Shown here: one piece after another, positions 62,201 to 64,000 of the stretch
Position numbering within the stretch: position 1 is the first letter of the stretch
How the letters are laid out: each line of letters opens with the position of its first letter
NCBI GenBank assembly: GCA_013399695.1
Contig: VXAU01004370.1
Location: 356,598-420,597 of the forward strand
Length of the DNA stretch: 64,000 bases
Direction: 5' to 3'
Source of the DNA: Formicarius rufipectus
Taxonomy: Eukaryota; Chordata; Aves; Passeriformes; Formicariidae
Translations under genes and position numbers: made by a program
The notes under the pieces: generated by a model
What the model was told of the DNA's origin: nothing
Database searches by the model: none
What the model saw: only the letters and a program-made list of their open reading frames with translations

Positions 62201-64000
62201 TGTACCAACAAAAAGTAACGCAGAAACAGGCTCAACCAAGCAATAATACCCTTGGTTTCCTTTCCTAAATCCTTTGCATACTGGAAGATGCTTTTCTTAT
62301 AGCTACAATCCCAATAATTTTTCTTGTCCCTCCTTTCATCTCTTACTTTTTACCTTCTGAACAGTTCCATTGCTACTTGTACCAACTTCCATCTTTCCAA
62401 CTCAAATAGTCTTTTTCTTTATTTCACTACATCAGTTGCTTTAGTGACCTTCAGTGGATTAGAGGGAGTGCATATACTTTGTTTGAGATACATTATTTTA
62501 TCAAAGAAAAAATGTCTTGCTCCAATCTTCTTCTATATATTTTCCTTTAAATAAAATGTTTACATCAAGACTTTGAAGAGTATTTAGCACAAGGGAAAGC
62601 TGGGTAATAATTTCCTAAGCAACACAAATGTCTAAGAAATTATCTGCCAATTTGTGACTTGGTTACATTTTCTTTACATAAATGATTTACAGATGAAGTA
62701 CTAAACAGACCCCATTAAAGAGTTTTTTCATCTAGCTAGCAACTTGCTGCTAGCTAATCTGGTACAGCAGGAACCATGTCAGAGGGGAATGATCAAAGAA
62801 TTGAACTAAAAAATAAAGTAAAAAGGATCAGGTGACAACAGTTTGATGTCTCATTGAGGAGAGAGTAAGGCTTGGAAACAACTTTTAACATTTGGTTGTA
62901 CATTCAAAATTCAGTTCCTTTGTAGCACACACCAATTAAGGAAGGAAGGGATATTTGTTAATACTATTTAAACTATTGATGTTTTTCTGGTACTTATTAG
63001 CACCTACTTGTCTACAATGACAAGCAAATGTTTTTGATAAATGAAGTCTTTGTTAAATTTTCAATATTTCACTTCTGGCTACATACTTCATGATAAACAG
63101 AGACCAGCCAATTAAGACAGGGAAGGCTGTCCCCTGACCCAGTATATTCAACTGTGAACAGGAATCTGATAACTTGGCATAGAAATTAGAAATTGCTCCC
63201 TGAAGATGTTAATAGGCCTGTTCTCATGTGCTACTGGTTACAGAAGATTTCATAACTTGACTTATTTCAAGTTTCACAATCATCTGTATTTTCTATAAAA
63301 CTGTGGAAGACCAAACACTTCTAGTACAAAAAAGACCTTTTTCTCCCTTAAATGATCAAAGGGTGGAGCCAAAGACCTACTTAAAGTTAGAAAATAGAAA
63401 GGGAGAAAGAAAAGAGATAAAAGGCAGGAGAGATTTCGGGAATCTCCTTTACTAATCTAAACCTTGGCTATCTGGAGACAAATGAGCATAAAAGAGCTAA
63501 GACTGGCACAAAGTTATCAGACAACTTATTCTCACTAATAAGGCATTCTGTATAGTCTATGAACTCCTTTTCTAGTACCTTCTTTGTTTGCTCAGTAATT
63601 TTATTCCATAGACTGCTATACAAAGGCAGGTTTACATCTTTGCTTATGTTTTCTTGCAACAAAATAAAATATTGATAACAAGGCAATTTTTACTTCACTG
63701 CAGTTCTATTATGTTTAGGCTAATACAAACAGGTTACAATAAGCATTAGTCACTTCCCTTATGCTTCATTTAGCTGGATTTTTCTTATTACCATGTCAAC
63801 ATGACAAAAATCAGAACAGGTGTAGCTCATAATGACCAAGTTCAGCAAGTTAGTTACAGATGCATAAATAATGTTGAGATTGGCTGATTTTTTTTTCCCC
63901 TTCTGCTTTTCCCTGCAAGGAGGAAAAACACACTTCTGAGAGACTTTGTGTTGTCAGCTGCACCATGGAGGAAAAGAATATTAAGATTTTGGATTATGAT
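62201..64000. other. AT-rich DNA, no recognised feature
   Basis: Nothing identified. The LINE above may extend somewhat past 62200, but the resemblance fades. A T8 run near 63888 is the only simple tract of note. Confidence 0.5.

Noticed and set aside
1..64000. tRNA, rRNA, snRNA, CRISPR arrays, bacterial-type operons, CpG islands
   Set aside because: Searched by eye for tRNA B-box, U6 and 5S motifs, regular direct repeats with spacers, and CpG-dense stretches. None were seen.

Overview
This 64-kb window looks like vertebrate nuclear DNA, most probably from a bird. It is AT-rich (about 60-65% by eye) and no continuous protein-coding gene is visible. The recognisable repeats are dominated by 5'-truncated CR1 LINEs whose 3' ends carry the degenerate octamer-like tails (ATTCTRTG-type) typical of birds and other sauropsids. 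There are also a solo LTR of an endogenous retrovirus, two probable relics of the old MIR-type SINE, and a few still older CR1/L3-like remnants. No CpG island, tRNA, rRNA, snRNA or CRISPR array was found. Nothing here resembles bacterial or viral gene organisation. Most open reading frames are short and look like chance.

Layout. 1-9.2 kb: AT-rich single-copy-like DNA with two CR1 copies (1219-1305 minus; 3530-4092 plus) and TTTTG-rich tracts. 9.2-13 kb: two more CR1 copies (9216-9475 and 12680-12905, both minus). 13-22.4 kb: long repeat-poor AT-rich stretch. 22.4-25.5 kb: the busiest part, with a MIR relic (22478-22640), the longest CR1 (23211-24420, minus, keeping a piece of reverse transcriptase) and a GC-richer segment that may be a retroviral integrase remnant (24957-25140). 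29.9-32 kb: a short CR1 and a 735-bp solo LTR (31272-32006) with a recognisable 5-bp target-site duplication, a TATA box and a poly(A) signal. 32-64 kb: mostly unremarkable AT-rich DNA with a CR1 (44955-45260), a MIR-like piece near 42.9 kb, and ancient CR1/L3-like remnants near 44.1, 49.4 and 61.3-62.2 kb.

Interpretation. The window is best read as intergenic or intronic DNA. Nine of the ten LINE remnants I recognise lie on the minus strand. Because LINEs survive better antisense to a host gene, this weakly suggests an intron of a plus-strand transcript. Against that, several minus-strand ORFs have exon-like splice signals (notably 2254-2417 and 55118-55273). I recognise no protein family in them and list them only as low-confidence candidates. 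I found no convincing new biological system. The observations most worth checking are the LTR with its CpG-decayed target duplication, the possible integrase remnant, the strand bias of the LINEs, and the exon-like ORFs.
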